Source: Aquincola tertiaricarbonis (GTDB lineage Bacteria > Pseudomonadota > Gammaproteobacteria > Burkholderiales > Burkholderiaceae_C). Taken from it: a stretch of 64,000 bases of DNA. The stretch is taken from assembly GCF_000969605.1 (NCBI RefSeq), contig NZ_JZUE01000020.1, positions 1-64,000 on the forward strand. Direction: 5' to 3'. The notes below the pieces were generated by a model. The model worked only from the letters and a program-made list of their open reading frames with translations. It was not told the origin of the DNA and did no database searches. A program made the translations under genes and the position numbers. This document shows, piece after piece, positions 39,895-50,059 of the stretch; within the stretch, counting starts at the first letter, position 1; every line of letters begins with the position of its first letter.

Positions 39895-41328
39895 GTGACC
39901 GAGGACGAAGCGCGCCGCATCACGCTGCTGCGCGCCTTCGAGGCGCCGATGGCCGCGCCCTGGACCGAGGCGGATGCCGCCGCGGCCAGCGCCGAAGCGG
40001 CCCGCGCGGTGGGCGAACAAGCCGCGCCCGGGCGCTACCTGGCCGCCCGCGCCCAGGCGGGCCTGGCCCTGCTGCTGCCAAAGGAGCCTGCCGCCGCCCG
40101 GCTGCTGCAGGCCAGCCGCGGCGCGCGCTGGCCCGGGCCGCTGCTGGTGGTGCTGGCGGCCGGCCTCGGGCTGGCAACGCAGGCCCTGGGGCCGACGCAG
40201 CAGCTCAACCTGCTGGCACCGCCGCTGCTGGGCCTGCTGGCCTGGAACCTGTTGGTCTACCTGGCGCTGGCGGCCGCGGCGCTCAACCGTCTTGCCCGGC
40301 GCAAGCGCGCGTTTCATGGCGCATCGAGCGCAGGCACCCTGGCGTCCGCCCAAGACCTGCCCGGCCACGTCGCCGCGCCGCCGCCTGTCGGCCTGCGCCG
40401 GCTGCTGGCCGCGCCCGCCTGGAGAGCCGCCGCGGGCCACCCGGCCCTGCGGCGATTCGCCGAGCGCTGGTCGGCCCAGTCGGCGCCCTTGTGGTCGGCC
40501 CGCGCGGCCGTGTGGCTGCACGCGGCGGCCGCGGCGCTGGTGGCCGGCGTGCTGGCCTCGATGTACCTGCATGGCCTGGCCTTCGAGTACCGCGCCGGCT
40601 GGGACAGCACCTTCCTCTCGGCCGATGCGGTTCACCGGCTGCTGAACGGCGTGCTGGGCCCGGCCTCGGCGCTCAGCGGCATCCCCCTGCCTTCGGCCGC
40701 CGAACTGGCCGGCCTGCGCTTATCCGCAGGGCCGGGCGAGAACGCCGCCCGCTGGATCCATCTGCATGCACTCACCGCCGCCGGCGTGGTGCTGCTGCCG
40801 CGGCTGGTGCTGGCGCTGGGCGCCGCGATCCGCGTCCACCGGCTGGCGGGGCACTTTCCGCTGCCCATCGACGATGCCTACAGCCAGCGCCTGCTGCGCA
40901 GCCACCGCGGTGGCGCGGTGCTGCTGCGGGTGCAGCCCGTGCAGTACCGGCTGCCGGCGGTGGCCATCGACGGCCTGCAGCGGGTGCTGCGCCACAGCTT
41001 CGGCGAGCAGGCGCGGCTGCAGCTGGCCGAGCCGCTGCACGAAGGCGACGACGCCGGCCACGGCGCGCCGCCGGCGATGCTGCTGTTCGCCCTCAGCGCC
41101 ACGCCGGAGCGTGAGACCCACGGCGCCGCCGCCGAAGCCTGGCCCGCCGCCCGCCTGCTGGTCGACACCTCCGGCTTCGCGCAGCGCTTCGGCGCGGCGC
41201 GGGCGCAGCAGCGGCGCGAGGCCTGGCAGCGCATGCTCGCCGGCCTGGGCCGCACGCCGGTGTTCATCGACCTTGCCCATCCCGACCTGGCCGCCGCCGA
41301 GGCCGCGCTGCAGGCCGTGCCCGCATGA
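39895..41328 (+). CDS. DUF2868 membrane protein
   Basis: A 477-residue protein starting at GTG 39895, 16 bp after etfD. Hydrophobic segments occur near 80-130 (GPLLVVLAAGLGLATQALGP), 205-230 (AAAAALVAGVLASMYLHGLA) and 290-310 (ALTAAGVVLLPRLVLALGAA), with FEYRAGWDSTFLSADAVHRL between the latter two. The soluble C-terminal part is Ala/Arg-rich. DUF2868 genes are habitually next to DUF3482 GTPases, and here they overlap by 4 bp. The role is unknown; the pair may form a membrane-linked GTPase system. Confidence 0.82.
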   Translation: MTEDEARRITLLRAFEAPMAAPWTEADAAAASAEAARAVGEQAAPGRYLAARAQAGLALLLPKEPAAARLLQASRGARWPGPLLVVLAAGLGLATQALGPTQQLNLLAPPLLGLLAWNLLVYLALAAAALNRLARRKRAFHGASSAGTLASAQDLPGHVAAPPPVGLRRLLAAPAWRAAAGHPALRRFAERWSAQSAPLWSARAAVWLHAAAAALVAGVLASMYLHGLAFEYRAGWDSTFLSADAVHRLLNGVLGPASALSGIPLPSAAELAGLRLSAGPGENAARWIHLHALTAAGVVLLPRLVLALGAAIRVHRLAGHFPLPIDDAYSQRLLRSHRGGAVLLRVQPVQYRLPAVAIDGLQRVLRHSFGEQARLQLAEPLHEGDDAGHGAPPAMLLFALSATPERETHGAAAEAWPAARLLVDTSGFAQRFGAARAQQRREAWQRMLAGLGRTPVFIDLAHPDLAAAEAALQAVPA

Positions 41329-42839
41329 CCGGCAGCAGCGCGCCCACCGAGGCCATCGGGCTCAGCCTCGTGTCCCACACCAACGTGGGCAAGACCACGC
41401 TGGCCCGCACGCTGCTGGGCCGCGACATCGGCGAGGTGCGCGACGAAGCCCATGTGACCGAGACCGCCGAGCGCCACACCATGCTTTCCACGCCCGAGGG
41501 CCAGCGGCTGGAGCTGTGGGACACGCCCGGCTTCGGCGACAGCGTGCGGCTGCTGCGCCGGCTGGAGCAGGCCGGCAACCCGATCGGCTGGTTCCTGGCG
41601 GAGGTGTGGGACCGCTTCCGCCACAAGCCCTTCTGGTCGGCCCAGCGCGCCATGCGCAATGTGCTGGAGCAGGCCGACGTGGTGCTGTACCTGGTGAACG
41701 CGGCCGAGTCGCCCGACGACGCGACCTACGTCGATGCCGAGCTGCGGGTGCTGCAGCTGCTGGGCAAGCCGGTGGTGGTGCTGCTGAACCAGCTGGGCCC
41801 GCCGCAGCCGCGGCCGCTGGAGGAGGCGCAGCGCCAGGGCTGGCAGCAGCGCGTGCAGCGACCGGTGCTGGCGCTGGATGCCTTCGCCCGCTGCTGGGTG
41901 CAGGAAGGGCGCCTGCTGCAGGCGGTGGGTGATGCCCTGCCTGCGGCGCGGCACCCGGCCATGGCGGCGCTGCAGGCCGCCTGGCTGCGCCGCAGCCAGG
42001 GCGTGTGGCACGAGGCCATGGCCGAGCTCGCGCACCGCCTGGCCCGCGCTGCGCTGGACCGCGAGGCCCTGCCCGCCGGCGGCCTGGGCGCGCGGCTGAA
42101 GGAGCTGGGCGTGGCCGTGGGCCGCAGCATCGGCCTGCAGCCCGACGAGGCCGGCGGCCCGCAGGCGCGGGCGATGGAAGCCCTGGCCGCCCGCGTGGCC
42201 GAGGACACCCGCGGCTCCACCGACCGGCTGATCGCGCTGCACGGCCTGCAGGGCCGGGCGGAGGCGGATGCGGTGCTGTCCCGCGTGGCGGCGCAGTTCG
42301 CGCTGCGCGCGCCGGTGGACGAAGGCCGGGCCGCCCTGTGGGGCGGCGCGGTGACGGGCGCGCTGGCCGGCCTGAAGGCCGACCTGCTGACCGGCGGCCT
42401 GACCCTGGGCGGCGGCATGCTGGCCGGCGGGCTGCTGGGCGCGCTGGGCGCGGCCGGCCTGGCCCGCGGCTTCAACCTGATGCGCGGCGTGGAGGCGCCC
42501 AGCGTGGCCTGGTCGGACGCCGCGCTGGACGAGATGGTGCACGGCGCGCTGCTGGGCTACCTGACGGTGGCGCACTTCGGCCGCGGCCGCGGCGGCTGGA
42601 CGGCCACCGAGCATCCCCCCTTCTGGAACGAGGCGGTGGCCGCCGCCATCGCCAGCCACCGGCCGGCGCTGCACCGCCTGTGGGCGGCGCGGGCGGAGGC
42701 CGGCGTGGCCGTCTCCGCCGAGGCCGCCCGCCACACCCTGCAGGCCGGGCTGCAGGCGTGGCTGGTGACCGTCAGCGCCGAACTGCTGCGCGGGCTGTAT
42801 CCGGACGACGCCGGCGCGCTGCAGCCGCCGGCGGGCTGA
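41325..42839 (+). CDS. DUF3482 GTPase
   Basis: A 504-residue protein with an N-terminal Ras-like GTPase domain: P-loop SHTNVGKTTLARTLLG, G3 WDTPGFGDSVRLLRRL and an NQLGPP segment near the expected G4 position (the usual NKxD is altered to NQLG). The C-terminal half has a Gly-rich hydrophobic stretch (LTGGLTLGGGMLAGGLLGAL) that may insert into the membrane. ATG 41325 overlaps the DUF2868 stop. Function unknown; it resembles YcjF/YcjX-like or Era-like membrane GTPases. Its stop directly abuts the convergent kinase gene. Confidence 0.82.
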   Translation: MTGSSAPTEAIGLSLVSHTNVGKTTLARTLLGRDIGEVRDEAHVTETAERHTMLSTPEGQRLELWDTPGFGDSVRLLRRLEQAGNPIGWFLAEVWDRFRHKPFWSAQRAMRNVLEQADVVLYLVNAAESPDDATYVDAELRVLQLLGKPVVVLLNQLGPPQPRPLEEAQRQGWQQRVQRPVLALDAFARCWVQEGRLLQAVGDALPAARHPAMAALQAAWLRRSQGVWHEAMAELAHRLARAALDREALPAGGLGARLKELGVAVGRSIGLQPDEAGGPQARAMEALAARVAEDTRGSTDRLIALHGLQGRAEADAVLSRVAAQFALRAPVDEGRAALWGGAVTGALAGLKADLLTGGLTLGGGMLAGGLLGALGAAGLARGFNLMRGVEAPSVAWSDAALDEMVHGALLGYLTVAHFGRGRGGWTATEHPPFWNEAVAAAIASHRPALHRLWAARAEAGVAVSAEAARHTLQAGLQAWLVTVSAELLRGLYPDDAGALQPPAG

Positions 42840-43517
42840 TCAATCCCAGCGCAGCAGCCAGTCGGCACGCGCCCGGGTGGCCTCGATGCGGCGGGCGTTC
42901 GGCTCGTCGCTGGCGTCCACCCAGGCCCGCGCCGCCTCCGGTGAGCGGCCGAATTGCACATGCCGCGCCACCAGCCGCCGCAGCCGGGTCGGCTCGTCGC
43001 CTTCCACGTACCAGGCCTGGGTGAGCAGCGGGCGCACCGCGGCCCAGGGGCCGTCGTCGAGCAGCAGGTAGTTGCCCTCGGTGATCACCAGCGGCACCTC
43101 GGGCGCCACCGCGATGGCGCCGGCCACCGGCTCCTCGATCTCGCGCCGGAACTCGGGCGCATACACGGTTTCGCCGGGCACGGCGGCATGCAGGCGGCGC
43201 AGCAGGGCGGCGTAACCGGCGGCATCAAAGGTGTCGGGCGCGCCCTTGCGCTGGTCGCGGCCCAGCCGCTGCAGCTCCGCCTGCGCCAGGTGGAAGCCGT
43301 CCATCGGCACCACCACCGCCCTGCCGCCCAGCGCGGCGGCCAGGGCTTGCGCCACCGTGGACTTGCCCGCGCCGGGCGTGCCCACCAGCCCCAGCACCGC
43401 CCGGCGACCACTGGCCAGCAGCGCCTCAGCGCGGGCCAGGGCCTCGGGCGGCAGCGCCGCGGCCGGAGCGCAGCGGCTTGTTACCTGTGCTGGAAATCCT
43501 GCGGCAAGCTTTGTCAT
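42840..43517 (-). CDS. P-loop nucleoside/sugar kinase family protein (uridine-kinase-like)
   Basis: A 225-residue phosphoribulokinase/uridine-kinase-type protein: Walker A GLVGTPGAGKSTVAQALAAA, VVVPMDGFHLAQAELQRLG with the substrate-binding Asp and His, KGAPDTFDAAGYAALLRRL, and VITEGNYLLLDDGPWAAVRP. This pattern matches YggC/FrcK-type kinases and pantothenate-kinase-like enzymes; the acceptor is uncertain. ATG 43517 is chosen. The stop abuts the stop of the convergent DUF3482 gene. Confidence 0.82.
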   Translation of the reverse strand: MTKLAAGFPAQVTSRCAPAAALPPEALARAEALLASGRRAVLGLVGTPGAGKSTVAQALAAALGGRAVVVPMDGFHLAQAELQRLGRDQRKGAPDTFDAAGYAALLRRLHAAVPGETVYAPEFRREIEEPVAGAIAVAPEVPLVITEGNYLLLDDGPWAAVRPLLTQAWYVEGDEPTRLRRLVARHVQFGRSPEAARAWVDASDEPNARRIEATRARADWLLRWD

Positions 43518-43581
43518 CCGAAATCCATCTTGCGTCGTTAGAGGTGCCACGCGGCGCCAACAAGCCGTGAGACAGCCCCGC

Positions 43582-43752
43582 ATGATGATCCAGAAATCCG
43601 CTCATCCCGTGCAGCCCGCCGGCTCCCGCCGCAGCGAGCCCTTCGAGCCCCCGGCAGACAAGGGCCAGAAGTTCGAGCCCTTCCTGATTCCCGCCATGGG
43701 CCGCGACCGCCGCAGCATGGCGCGCGAACTGCGCATGGACCAGCGCCGCTGA
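43582..43752 (+). CDS. Small hypothetical protein
   Basis: A 56-residue basic, proline-containing frame (start ATG 43582 or 43585; PFEPPADKGQKFEPFLIPAM, RDRRSMARELRMDQRR) lies between the divergent kinase gene and the glycine riboswitch promoter. The ribosome site is weak. It is polar and of biased composition, without a recognised domain. Placement in an otherwise empty gap and a plausible composition make it possible, not certain. Confidence 0.35.
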   Translation: MMIQKSAHPVQPAGSRRSEPFEPPADKGQKFEPFLIPAMGRDRRSMARELRMDQRR

Positions 43753-43792
43753 CCCAGCGCGGCAGCGGCCCGGCCCACCCGGGGGCCTGGGC

Positions 43793-43798
43793 TACACT
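43793..43798 (+). promoter_or_regulatory. Probable -10 element of the gcv operon
   Basis: TACACT lies 7 bp before the predicted transcription start and about 12 bp before the first glycine aptamer. The -35 region is GC-rich and poor. Position just upstream of a leader riboswitch supports it. Confidence 0.45.
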
Positions 43799-43804
43799 GC
43801 CGCC

Positions 43805-44019
43805 CGCCAGGAGAGAGCCGCTGCGGCATCCCAACGCAACGGCCGCCGAAGGCGCAGGGGCACAAGCTCCGAACGCTCAGGCAAAAGGACTGGCAAGACG
43901 CCCCGTCGGGGCGTTCCTCACTGGAGAGAGGCGGGCCGCGAGCCCGCCCACCGAAGGGGCAAGCCGTGCCGCCGCACCACGCGGGGCCCGGCCAATCTCT
44001 CAGGTAAAGCGGACAGCGA
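43805..44019 (+). ncRNA. Tandem glycine riboswitch
   Basis: Two glycine aptamers in series lead the gcvTHP operon. Aptamer 1 (43806-43894) is closed by GCCAG/CTGGC and has GGAGAGAG, CCGAAGGCGCAGG and the core GCTCAGGCAAAAGGAC. Aptamer 2 (about 43917-44017) has CTGGAGAGAGG, ACCGAAGGGGCAAGCC and ATCTCTCAGGTAAAGCGGAC. These are the diagnostic conserved strings of the class. The linker holds an extra perfect hairpin ACGCCCC-GTC-GGGGCGT (43898-43914). Downstream, ATCACCCCACC/GGTGGGTGAT (44024-44034 with 44057-44066) could be the expression platform. Glycine binding is expected to turn on glycine cleavage. Confidence 0.95.
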
Positions 44020-44108
44020 GGGCATCACCCCACCCAGAACGCCCGACGGCGGTTATGGTGGGTGATCGATGGCCTCTTCGCTTCCCCTTTCACCCCGGGA
44101 GACATCCG

Positions 44109-45224
44109 ATGTCCGCTGAACTGCTCCAGACGCCGCTGCATGCGCTGCACGTGGAACTGGGCGCCAAGATGGTGCCCTTCGCCGGCTATGCGATGCCGGT
44201 CAACTACCCCGGCGGCATCCTCGCCGAGCACCGGCAGTGCCGCGATTCGGCGGCGTTGTTCGACGTCTCCCACATGGGCCAGCTGCGGCTGCCCGATGCC
44301 GCCGCCGCGGCCGCCGCGCTCGAGACCCTGGTGCCGGCCGACATCGTCGACCTGGGCGTGGGCAGGCAGCGCTACACCCAGCTCACCAATGCCTCGGGCG
44401 GCATCCTCGACGACCTGATGGTCACCCGGCGCGAGAAAGACCTGTTCCTGGTGGTCAACGCCGGCTGCAAGGCCGACGACATCCGCCACCTGCAGACCCA
44501 CATCGGCCACCGTTGCCAGGTCATCCCGCTGCCCGACCGTGCCTTGCTGGCGCTGCAGGGCCCGAAGGCGGTGCAGGCGCTGGCGCGGCTGAATGCCGAC
44601 GTGGCCCGCCTCACCTTCATGACCGGCGGCAGCTTCGCGCTGAACGGCGTGGAGTGCTTCATCACCCGCTCCGGCTACACCGGGGAGGACGGCTTCGAGA
44701 TCTCGGTGCCCGCCGAGGAGGCCGTGGCCCTGGCCCGCCAGCTGCTGGAGCAGCCGGAAGTCAAGCCCGCCGGCCTGGGCGCGCGCGACACGCTGCGGCT
44801 GGAAGCCGGCCTGTGCCTGTACGGCCATGACATCGACACCACCACCTCGCCGGTGGAAGCCGGCCTGGCCTGGTCCATCCAGAAGGTGCGGCGCCCCGGC
44901 GGCGCGCGGGCCGGCCACTATCCCGGCGCGGCGGTGATCGAGAAGCACCTGGCCGGCGGTGCGCCCAGCAAGCGCGTGGGCCTGGTGGGGCTGGAGCGCA
45001 TCCCGGTGCGCGAAGGCGCCACCCTGCACGACGCCCACGGCCACAAGCTGGGCCGCGTGACCAGCGGCACGCTGGCGCCCACGGTCAACCAGCCCATCGC
45101 GATGGCCTACCTGGCCGCCAACCATGCACAGCCCGGCAACGAGGTGCATGCCGACGTGCGCGGCAAGCGCCTGCCGATGCGGGTGAGCGCGATGCCCTTC
45201 GCGCCCCACCGCTACCAGCGCTGA
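44109..45224 (+). CDS. gcvT: Glycine cleavage system T protein (aminomethyltransferase)
   Basis: Transfers the methylene group from the H-protein lipoyl arm to tetrahydrofolate and releases ammonia. The 371-residue product has LGAKMVPFAGYAMPVNYPGG, FDVSHMGQLRL, the folate-binding SGYTGEDGFEISVPAEEA, and GLGARDTLRLEAGLCLYGHD. ATG 44109 is chosen, with GGGAGA just upstream. It is the first structural gene after the riboswitch, and gcvH follows by 40 bp. Confidence 0.97.
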   Translation: MSAELLQTPLHALHVELGAKMVPFAGYAMPVNYPGGILAEHRQCRDSAALFDVSHMGQLRLPDAAAAAAALETLVPADIVDLGVGRQRYTQLTNASGGILDDLMVTRREKDLFLVVNAGCKADDIRHLQTHIGHRCQVIPLPDRALLALQGPKAVQALARLNADVARLTFMTGGSFALNGVECFITRSGYTGEDGFEISVPAEEAVALARQLLEQPEVKPAGLGARDTLRLEAGLCLYGHDIDTTTSPVEAGLAWSIQKVRRPGGARAGHYPGAAVIEKHLAGGAPSKRVGLVGLERIPVREGATLHDAHGHKLGRVTSGTLAPTVNQPIAMAYLAANHAQPGNEVHADVRGKRLPMRVSAMPFAPHRYQR

Positions 45225-45264
45225 ACCCCTTCCATCCCACCCCACGAACCCCAGGAGCGAGCAC

Positions 45265-45639
45265 ATGACGATTCAGTTCACCAACGACCACGAGTGGATC
45301 AATGCCGGCGACACCGATGCCGCCATCGTCGGCATCACCCAGCATGCGCAGGACGCGCTGGGCGACGTGGTGTTCGTCGACCTGCCTGAAGTGGGCAAGA
45401 CCTTCGAGAAGGGCGACGTGGCCGGCGTGGTGGAGTCGGTGAAGGCCGCGGCCGACCTGTTCATGCCCGTCACCGGCGAGGTGGTGGAAGTGAACGAGGC
45501 GCTGCGGGCCGACCCGTCGCTGGCCAATTCCGACCCGATGGGCGCGGGCTGGTTCTTCAAGGTGCGCGTGGCCGATGCCGGCCAGCTGGGCGGCCTGATG
45601 GACGAGCCGGCCTACCAGGCCCTGCTCAAGACCCTCTGA
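45265..45639 (+). CDS. gcvH: Glycine cleavage system H protein
   Basis: Lipoylated carrier of 124 residues that moves the aminomethyl group from P to T protein. Motifs: [39 protein letters not shown], and the lipoylation site [12 protein letters not shown] with Lys60. An AGGAGCGAG ribosome site precedes ATG 45265. Standard length; second gene in the gcv operon. Confidence 0.98.
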   Translation: MTIQFTNDHEWINAGDTDAAIVGITQHAQDALGDVVFVDLPEVGKTFEKGDVAGVVESVKAAADLFMPVTGEVVEVNEALRADPSLANSDPMGAGWFFKVRVADAGQLGGLMDEPAYQALLKTL

Positions 45640-45667
45640 TCCCTCTTCCCTGCCCGCGAGCCTTTCC

Positions 45668-48547
45668 ATGCTGATGCCTGCCCTCCAGCCGCTTGGCGAC
45701 CTCGAGAACGAGGCCGAGTTCACCGCCCGCCACATCGGCCCCGACGCGGCCGACGAGGCGCACATGCTGTCGGTGATCGGGGCGGCCTCGCGCCGCGCGC
45801 TGATCGACGCCATCGTGCCGCGTGCCATCGCCCGCGGCACGGCCATGACGCTGCCCGCGCCGCTGACCGAGGCGCAGGCGCTGGCCGAGCTGAAGACGGT
45901 GGCCGCGCGCAACCGGCTGCTCAAGAGCTTCATCGGGCAGGGCTACCACGGCACGCTGACGCCACCGGTCGTGCTGCGCAACATCCTCGAGAACCCGGCC
46001 TGGTACACCGCCTACACGCCCTACCAGGCGGAGATCTCGCAGGGCCGCATGGAAGCGCTGCTGAACTTCCAGACCATGGTGACCGACCTCACCGGCATGG
46101 CCATCGCCAATGCGTCGATGCTGGACGAGGCCACCGCCGCGGCCGAGGCCATGACGCTGGCGCTGCGGGTGGGCAAGAGCAAGAGCACCACCTTCTTCGT
46201 GGCCGACGACGTGCTGCCGCAGACGCTGGCCGTGGTGCGCACCCGCGCCGAGCCGCTGGGCCTCACGGTGCAGGTGGGCCCGGCCGAGGAGGCCGGCAGC
46301 GTGCAGGCCTTCGCCGCGCTGCTGCAGTACCCGGGCGTCACCGGCCGCGTGCGCGACCTGCGCCCGCTGATCGACGGCGTGCATGCCCAGGGCGGGCTGG
46401 CCATCGTCGCGGCCGACCTGCTGGCGCTGGCGCTGCTGCTGCCGCCGGGTGAACAAGGCGCCGACATCGTGGTGGGCAACACCCAGCGCTTCGGCATGCC
46501 GATGGGCGCCGGCGGCCCGCATGCGGCCTACATGGCCACCCGCGACGAATTCAAGCGCTCGCTGCCCGGCCGACTGGTGGGCGTGAGCGTGGACGCGCAC
46601 GGCGCCCCGGCCTACCGGCTGGCCCTGCAGACGCGCGAGCAGCACATCCGCCGCGAGAAGGCCACCTCCAACATCTGCACCGCGCAGGTGCTGCCGGCCG
46701 TGGTGGCCAGCATGTACGCCGTGTACCACGGGCCCGAGGGCCTGAAGCGCATCGCCCGCCGCGTGGCCAGCTACACCGCGCTGCTGGCTGCGGAGCTGCA
46801 GCAGGCCGGCTTCACGCTGGCCCATGCCGAGGCCTTCGACACCCTGGAAGTGGCCACCGGCGAACGCACCGGCGCACTGCTGGCCGCGGCCGCCTCGGCC
46901 GGCATGAACCTGCGCCGCGCCAGCGCCGGCTCGCTGGGCATCACGCTGGACGAGACCACCACCCGCGCCGACCTGGCCGCGCTGCTGCGCGTGTTCACCG
47001 GCCGGGCCGATGCACAGCCCGACTTCGCGCTGCATGAGCGCGGCATCGCCCCGCTGATCGCGCCGCAGCTGCTGCGCGGCAGCGCCTACCTCACGCACCC
47101 GGTGTTCAACACCCACCACAGCGAGACCGAGATGCTGCGCTACATCCGCAGCCTGTCGGACAAGGACCTGGCGCTGGACCGCACGATGATCCCGCTGGGC
47201 TCGTGCACCATGAAGCTGAATGCCACCAGCGAGATGATCCCCATCACCTGGCCGGAATTCGCCAACGTGCATCCCTACGCACCGGCCGACCAGCAGCAGG
47301 GCTACGCGCTGCTGAACCAGCAGCTGTGCGACTGGCTGGTGCAGGCCACCGGCTATGCCGGCGTGAGCCTGCAGCCCAACGCCGGCTCGCAGGGCGAGTA
47401 CGCCGGCCTGCTGGCCATCCGCGGCTGGCATCTCTCGCGCGGCGACGCGCAGCGCACCGTGTGCCTGATCCCCGAATCGGCCCACGGCACCAACCCCGCC
47501 AGCGCCCAGATGGTGGGCATGCAGGTGGTGGGCGTGAAGTGCGACGAGATGGGCAACGTCGACCTGGCAGACCTGCAGGCCAAGTGCGAGAAGCACGCCG
47601 ACCGCCTGGCCGCGGTGATGATCACCTACCCCTCCACCTACGGCGTGTTCGAGCCGCGGGTGAAGGAGCTGTGCGCGCTGGTGCACCGGCATGGCGGCCG
47701 GGTGTACGTGGACGGCGCCAACATGAATGCGCTGGTGGGCGTGGCCGCGCCGGGCGAGTTCGGCGGCGACGTGAGCCACCTCAACCTGCACAAGACGTTC
47801 TGCATCCCGCACGGCGGCGGCGGCCCGGGCGTGGGCCCGGTGTGCGTGGCGGCCGACCTGGTGCCCTTCCTGCCGGGTGCCGGCAGCGTGGGCGCGGTCT
47901 CGGCCGCGCCGCTGGGCAATGCGGCGGTGCTGCCCATCACCTGGATGTACATCCGCATGATGGGCAGCGAGGGCCTGACGGCGGCCACCGAGACCGCCAT
48001 CCTCAGCGCCAACTACGTGGCCGCCCGGCTGGCCGACCACTACGACATCCACTTCAGCGGCGAGCTGGAAGGCATCAAGGGCGGCGGCGTGGCACACGAG
48101 TGCATCCTCGACCTGCGCCCGTTGAAGGACAGCAGCGGCGTCAGCGCCGAGGACGTCGCCAAGCGGCTGATCGACTACGGCTTCCATGCGCCCACGCTCA
48201 GCTTCCCGGTGGCCGGCACGCTGATGGTGGAGCCCACCGAGAGCGAGCCGCTGAAGGAGCTCGACCGCTTCTGCGACGCGATGATCGCCATCCGCGAGGA
48301 GATCGCCAAGATCGAGCGCGGCGAGTGGCCGCGCGACGACCAGCCGCTGAAGAATGCGCCGCACACCGCCGAGGCCCTGCTGGCCGCCGACTGGACGCAT
48401 GCCTACAGCCGCGAGCAGGCCGCCTACCCGGTGGCCGCGCTGCGGCGGGGCAAGTACTGGTCGCCGGTGGGCCGGGTGGACAACGTCTACGGCGACCGCA
48501 ACCTGTTCTGCAGCTGCGTGCCGATGAGCGAGTACGCCGAGGGCTGA
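45668..48547 (+). CDS. gcvP: Glycine dehydrogenase (decarboxylating), P protein
   Basis: PLP-dependent decarboxylase of 959 residues (single-chain form). The N-terminal half has [40 protein letters not shown] and [19 protein letters not shown]. The C-terminal half has [18 protein letters not shown], the PLP lysine Lys709 in [20 protein letters not shown], and ending [20 protein letters not shown]. Length is typical of the fused proteobacterial enzyme. It starts 28 bp after gcvH. Confidence 0.98.
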   Translation: MLMPALQPLGDLENEAEFTARHIGPDAADEAHMLSVIGAASRRALIDAIVPRAIARGTAMTLPAPLTEAQALAELKTVAARNRLLKSFIGQGYHGTLTPPVVLRNILENPAWYTAYTPYQAEISQGRMEALLNFQTMVTDLTGMAIANASMLDEATAAAEAMTLALRVGKSKSTTFFVADDVLPQTLAVVRTRAEPLGLTVQVGPAEEAGSVQAFAALLQYPGVTGRVRDLRPLIDGVHAQGGLAIVAADLLALALLLPPGEQGADIVVGNTQRFGMPMGAGGPHAAYMATRDEFKRSLPGRLVGVSVDAHGAPAYRLALQTREQHIRREKATSNICTAQVLPAVVASMYAVYHGPEGLKRIARRVASYTALLAAELQQAGFTLAHAEAFDTLEVATGERTGALLAAAASAGMNLRRASAGSLGITLDETTTRADLAALLRVFTGRADAQPDFALHERGIAPLIAPQLLRGSAYLTHPVFNTHHSETEMLRYIRSLSDKDLALDRTMIPLGSCTMKLNATSEMIPITWPEFANVHPYAPADQQQGYALLNQQLCDWLVQATGYAGVSLQPNAGSQGEYAGLLAIRGWHLSRGDAQRTVCLIPESAHGTNPASAQMVGMQVVGVKCDEMGNVDLADLQAKCEKHADRLAAVMITYPSTYGVFEPRVKELCALVHRHGGRVYVDGANMNALVGVAAPGEFGGDVSHLNLHKTFCIPHGGGGPGVGPVCVAADLVPFLPGAGSVGAVSAAPLGNAAVLPITWMYIRMMGSEGLTAATETAILSANYVAARLADHYDIHFSGELEGIKGGGVAHECILDLRPLKDSSGVSAEDVAKRLIDYGFHAPTLSFPVAGTLMVEPTESEPLKELDRFCDAMIAIREEIAKIERGEWPRDDQPLKNAPHTAEALLAADWTHAYSREQAAYPVAALRRGKYWSPVGRVDNVYGDRNLFCSCVPMSEYAEG

Positions 48548-48667
48548 AGCGCCCCGCGGCCGGCCCCGTGCCGGCCGCCAAATGGCGACAGCGTGGCACG
48601 GCGGCGACGCCTGCTGGCACGGTGCGCGCTTATCCTGCCGCCATCGCCTCCACTGGGCTTGCACCGC

Positions 48668-50059
48668 ATGGCCGTTTCCGCCTTCGACCTCTTCAAGATC
48701 GGCATCGGGCCGAGCAGCTCGCACACCGTCGGCCCGATGCGGGCAGCCCGGCTCTTCACCCTGCGGCTGGCGCATGAGGGCCTGCTGCTGCGCACCGCCC
48801 GCGTGCAGTCGCAGCTCTACGGCTCGCTCGGCGCCACCGGCAAGGGCCACGGCAGCGACAAGGCGGTGCTGCTGGGCCTGGCCGGCCATGAGCCGGACAC
48901 GGTGGACGTGGACGCGGTGCCCGCGCTGCTGGCCGCCATCACGCAGCAGCAGGCGCTGCTGCTGCACGGCGAGCACCGCGTGGCCTTCGATGCCGCGTCC
49001 GACCTCGTCTTCCATCGCCGCGAGAGCCTGCCCTTCCATGCCAATGGCATGCGCTTCACCGCCTTCGACGCCGCGGGCGCCGAGATCGCCAACCGGGTGT
49101 ACTACTCGGTGGGCGGCGGCTTCATCGTCAGCGACGAGGTGGCCGCCGACGGCAGCAAGCACAAGGTCATCGCGCCCGACACCACCGCGCTGCCGCTGCC
49201 GTTTTCCAGCGGCGCCGAGCTGCTGCAGGTGTGCGCACGTGAGGGCCTGAGCATCGCCGGCGTGATGCGCGCGAACGAGCGCCACTGGCGCACCGATGCC
49301 GAGATCGACGCCGGCCTGCTGAACATCTGGGCGGTGATGCAGGCCTGCGTGCAGCGCGGCTGCCGCACCGACGGCGTGCTGCCCGGCGGCTTCAAGGTCA
49401 GGCGCCGGGCCGCCGGGTTGCATGCGGCGCTGACCAGCCAGCCCGAGGCCGCGCTGCGCGACCCGCTGCAGGTGCTTGACTGGGTCAACCTTTATGCGCT
49501 GGCCGTCAACGAGGAGAACGCCGCCGGCGGCCGCGTGGTCACCGCGCCCACCAACGGCGCGGCCGGCATCGTGCCGGCGGTGCTGCACTACTACGCGCGC
49601 TTCGTGCACGGCGCCACCGATGCCGGCGTGGTCGACTTCCTGCTCACCGCTGCGGCCATTGGCATCCTCTACAAGGAAAACGCCAGCATCAGCGGCGCCG
49701 AGGTGGGCTGCCAGGGCGAGGTGGGCGTGGCCTGCTCGATGGCCGCCGGTGCGCTGTGCGCGGTGATGGGTGGCACGCCCGAGCAGGCCGAGAACGCCGC
49801 CGAGATCGGCATGGAACACCACCTGGGCCTGACCTGCGACCCGGTGGGCGGCCTGGTGCAGATCCCCTGCATCGAGCGCAACGCCATCGCCTCGGTGAAG
49901 GCCATCAATGCCGCCCGCATGGCGCTGCGCGGCGACGGCACCCACCATGTGTCGCTGGACAAGGTCATCAAGACGATGCGCGAGACGGGCGCCGACATGC
50001 AGACGAAGTACAAGGAAACCGCCCGCGGCGGCCTGGCCGTCAACATCGTCGAATGCTGA
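48668..50059 (+). CDS. sdaA: L-serine dehydratase (iron-sulfur, single chain)
   Basis: 4Fe-4S enzyme deaminating serine to pyruvate. The 463-residue product has the N-terminal [40 protein letters not shown], and the C-terminal catalytic domain with three cluster cysteines in [32 protein letters not shown] and [17 protein letters not shown] 48668 is chosen. It follows gcvP by 120 bp and completes a path glycine to serine to pyruvate when combined with serine hydroxymethyltransferase elsewhere. Its TGA overlaps the next gene's ATG. Confidence 0.96.
   Translation: MAVSAFDLFKIGIGPSSSHTVGPMRAARLFTLRLAHEGLLLRTARVQSQLYGSLGATGKGHGSDKAVLLGLAGHEPDTVDVDAVPALLAAITQQQALLLHGEHRVAFDAASDLVFHRRESLPFHANGMRFTAFDAAGAEIANRVYYSVGGGFIVSDEVAADGSKHKVIAPDTTALPLPFSSGAELLQVCAREGLSIAGVMRANERHWRTDAEIDAGLLNIWAVMQACVQRGCRTDGVLPGGFKVRRRAAGLHAALTSQPEAALRDPLQVLDWVNLYALAVNEENAAGGRVVTAPTNGAAGIVPAVLHYYARFVHGATDAGVVDFLLTAAAIGILYKENASISGAEVGCQGEVGVACSMAAGALCAVMGGTPEQAENAAEIGMEHHLGLTCDPVGGLVQIPCIERNAIASVKAINAARMALRGDGTHHVSLDKVIKTMRETGADMQTKYKETARGGLAVNIVEC

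Noticed and set aside
45626-49948. 1440-codon open frame on the minus strand opposite gcvH-gcvP-sdaA
   Set aside because: Composition is His/Gln/Arg/Ala-rich, typical of antisense frames in GC-rich genes; the plus-strand genes are unmistakable.
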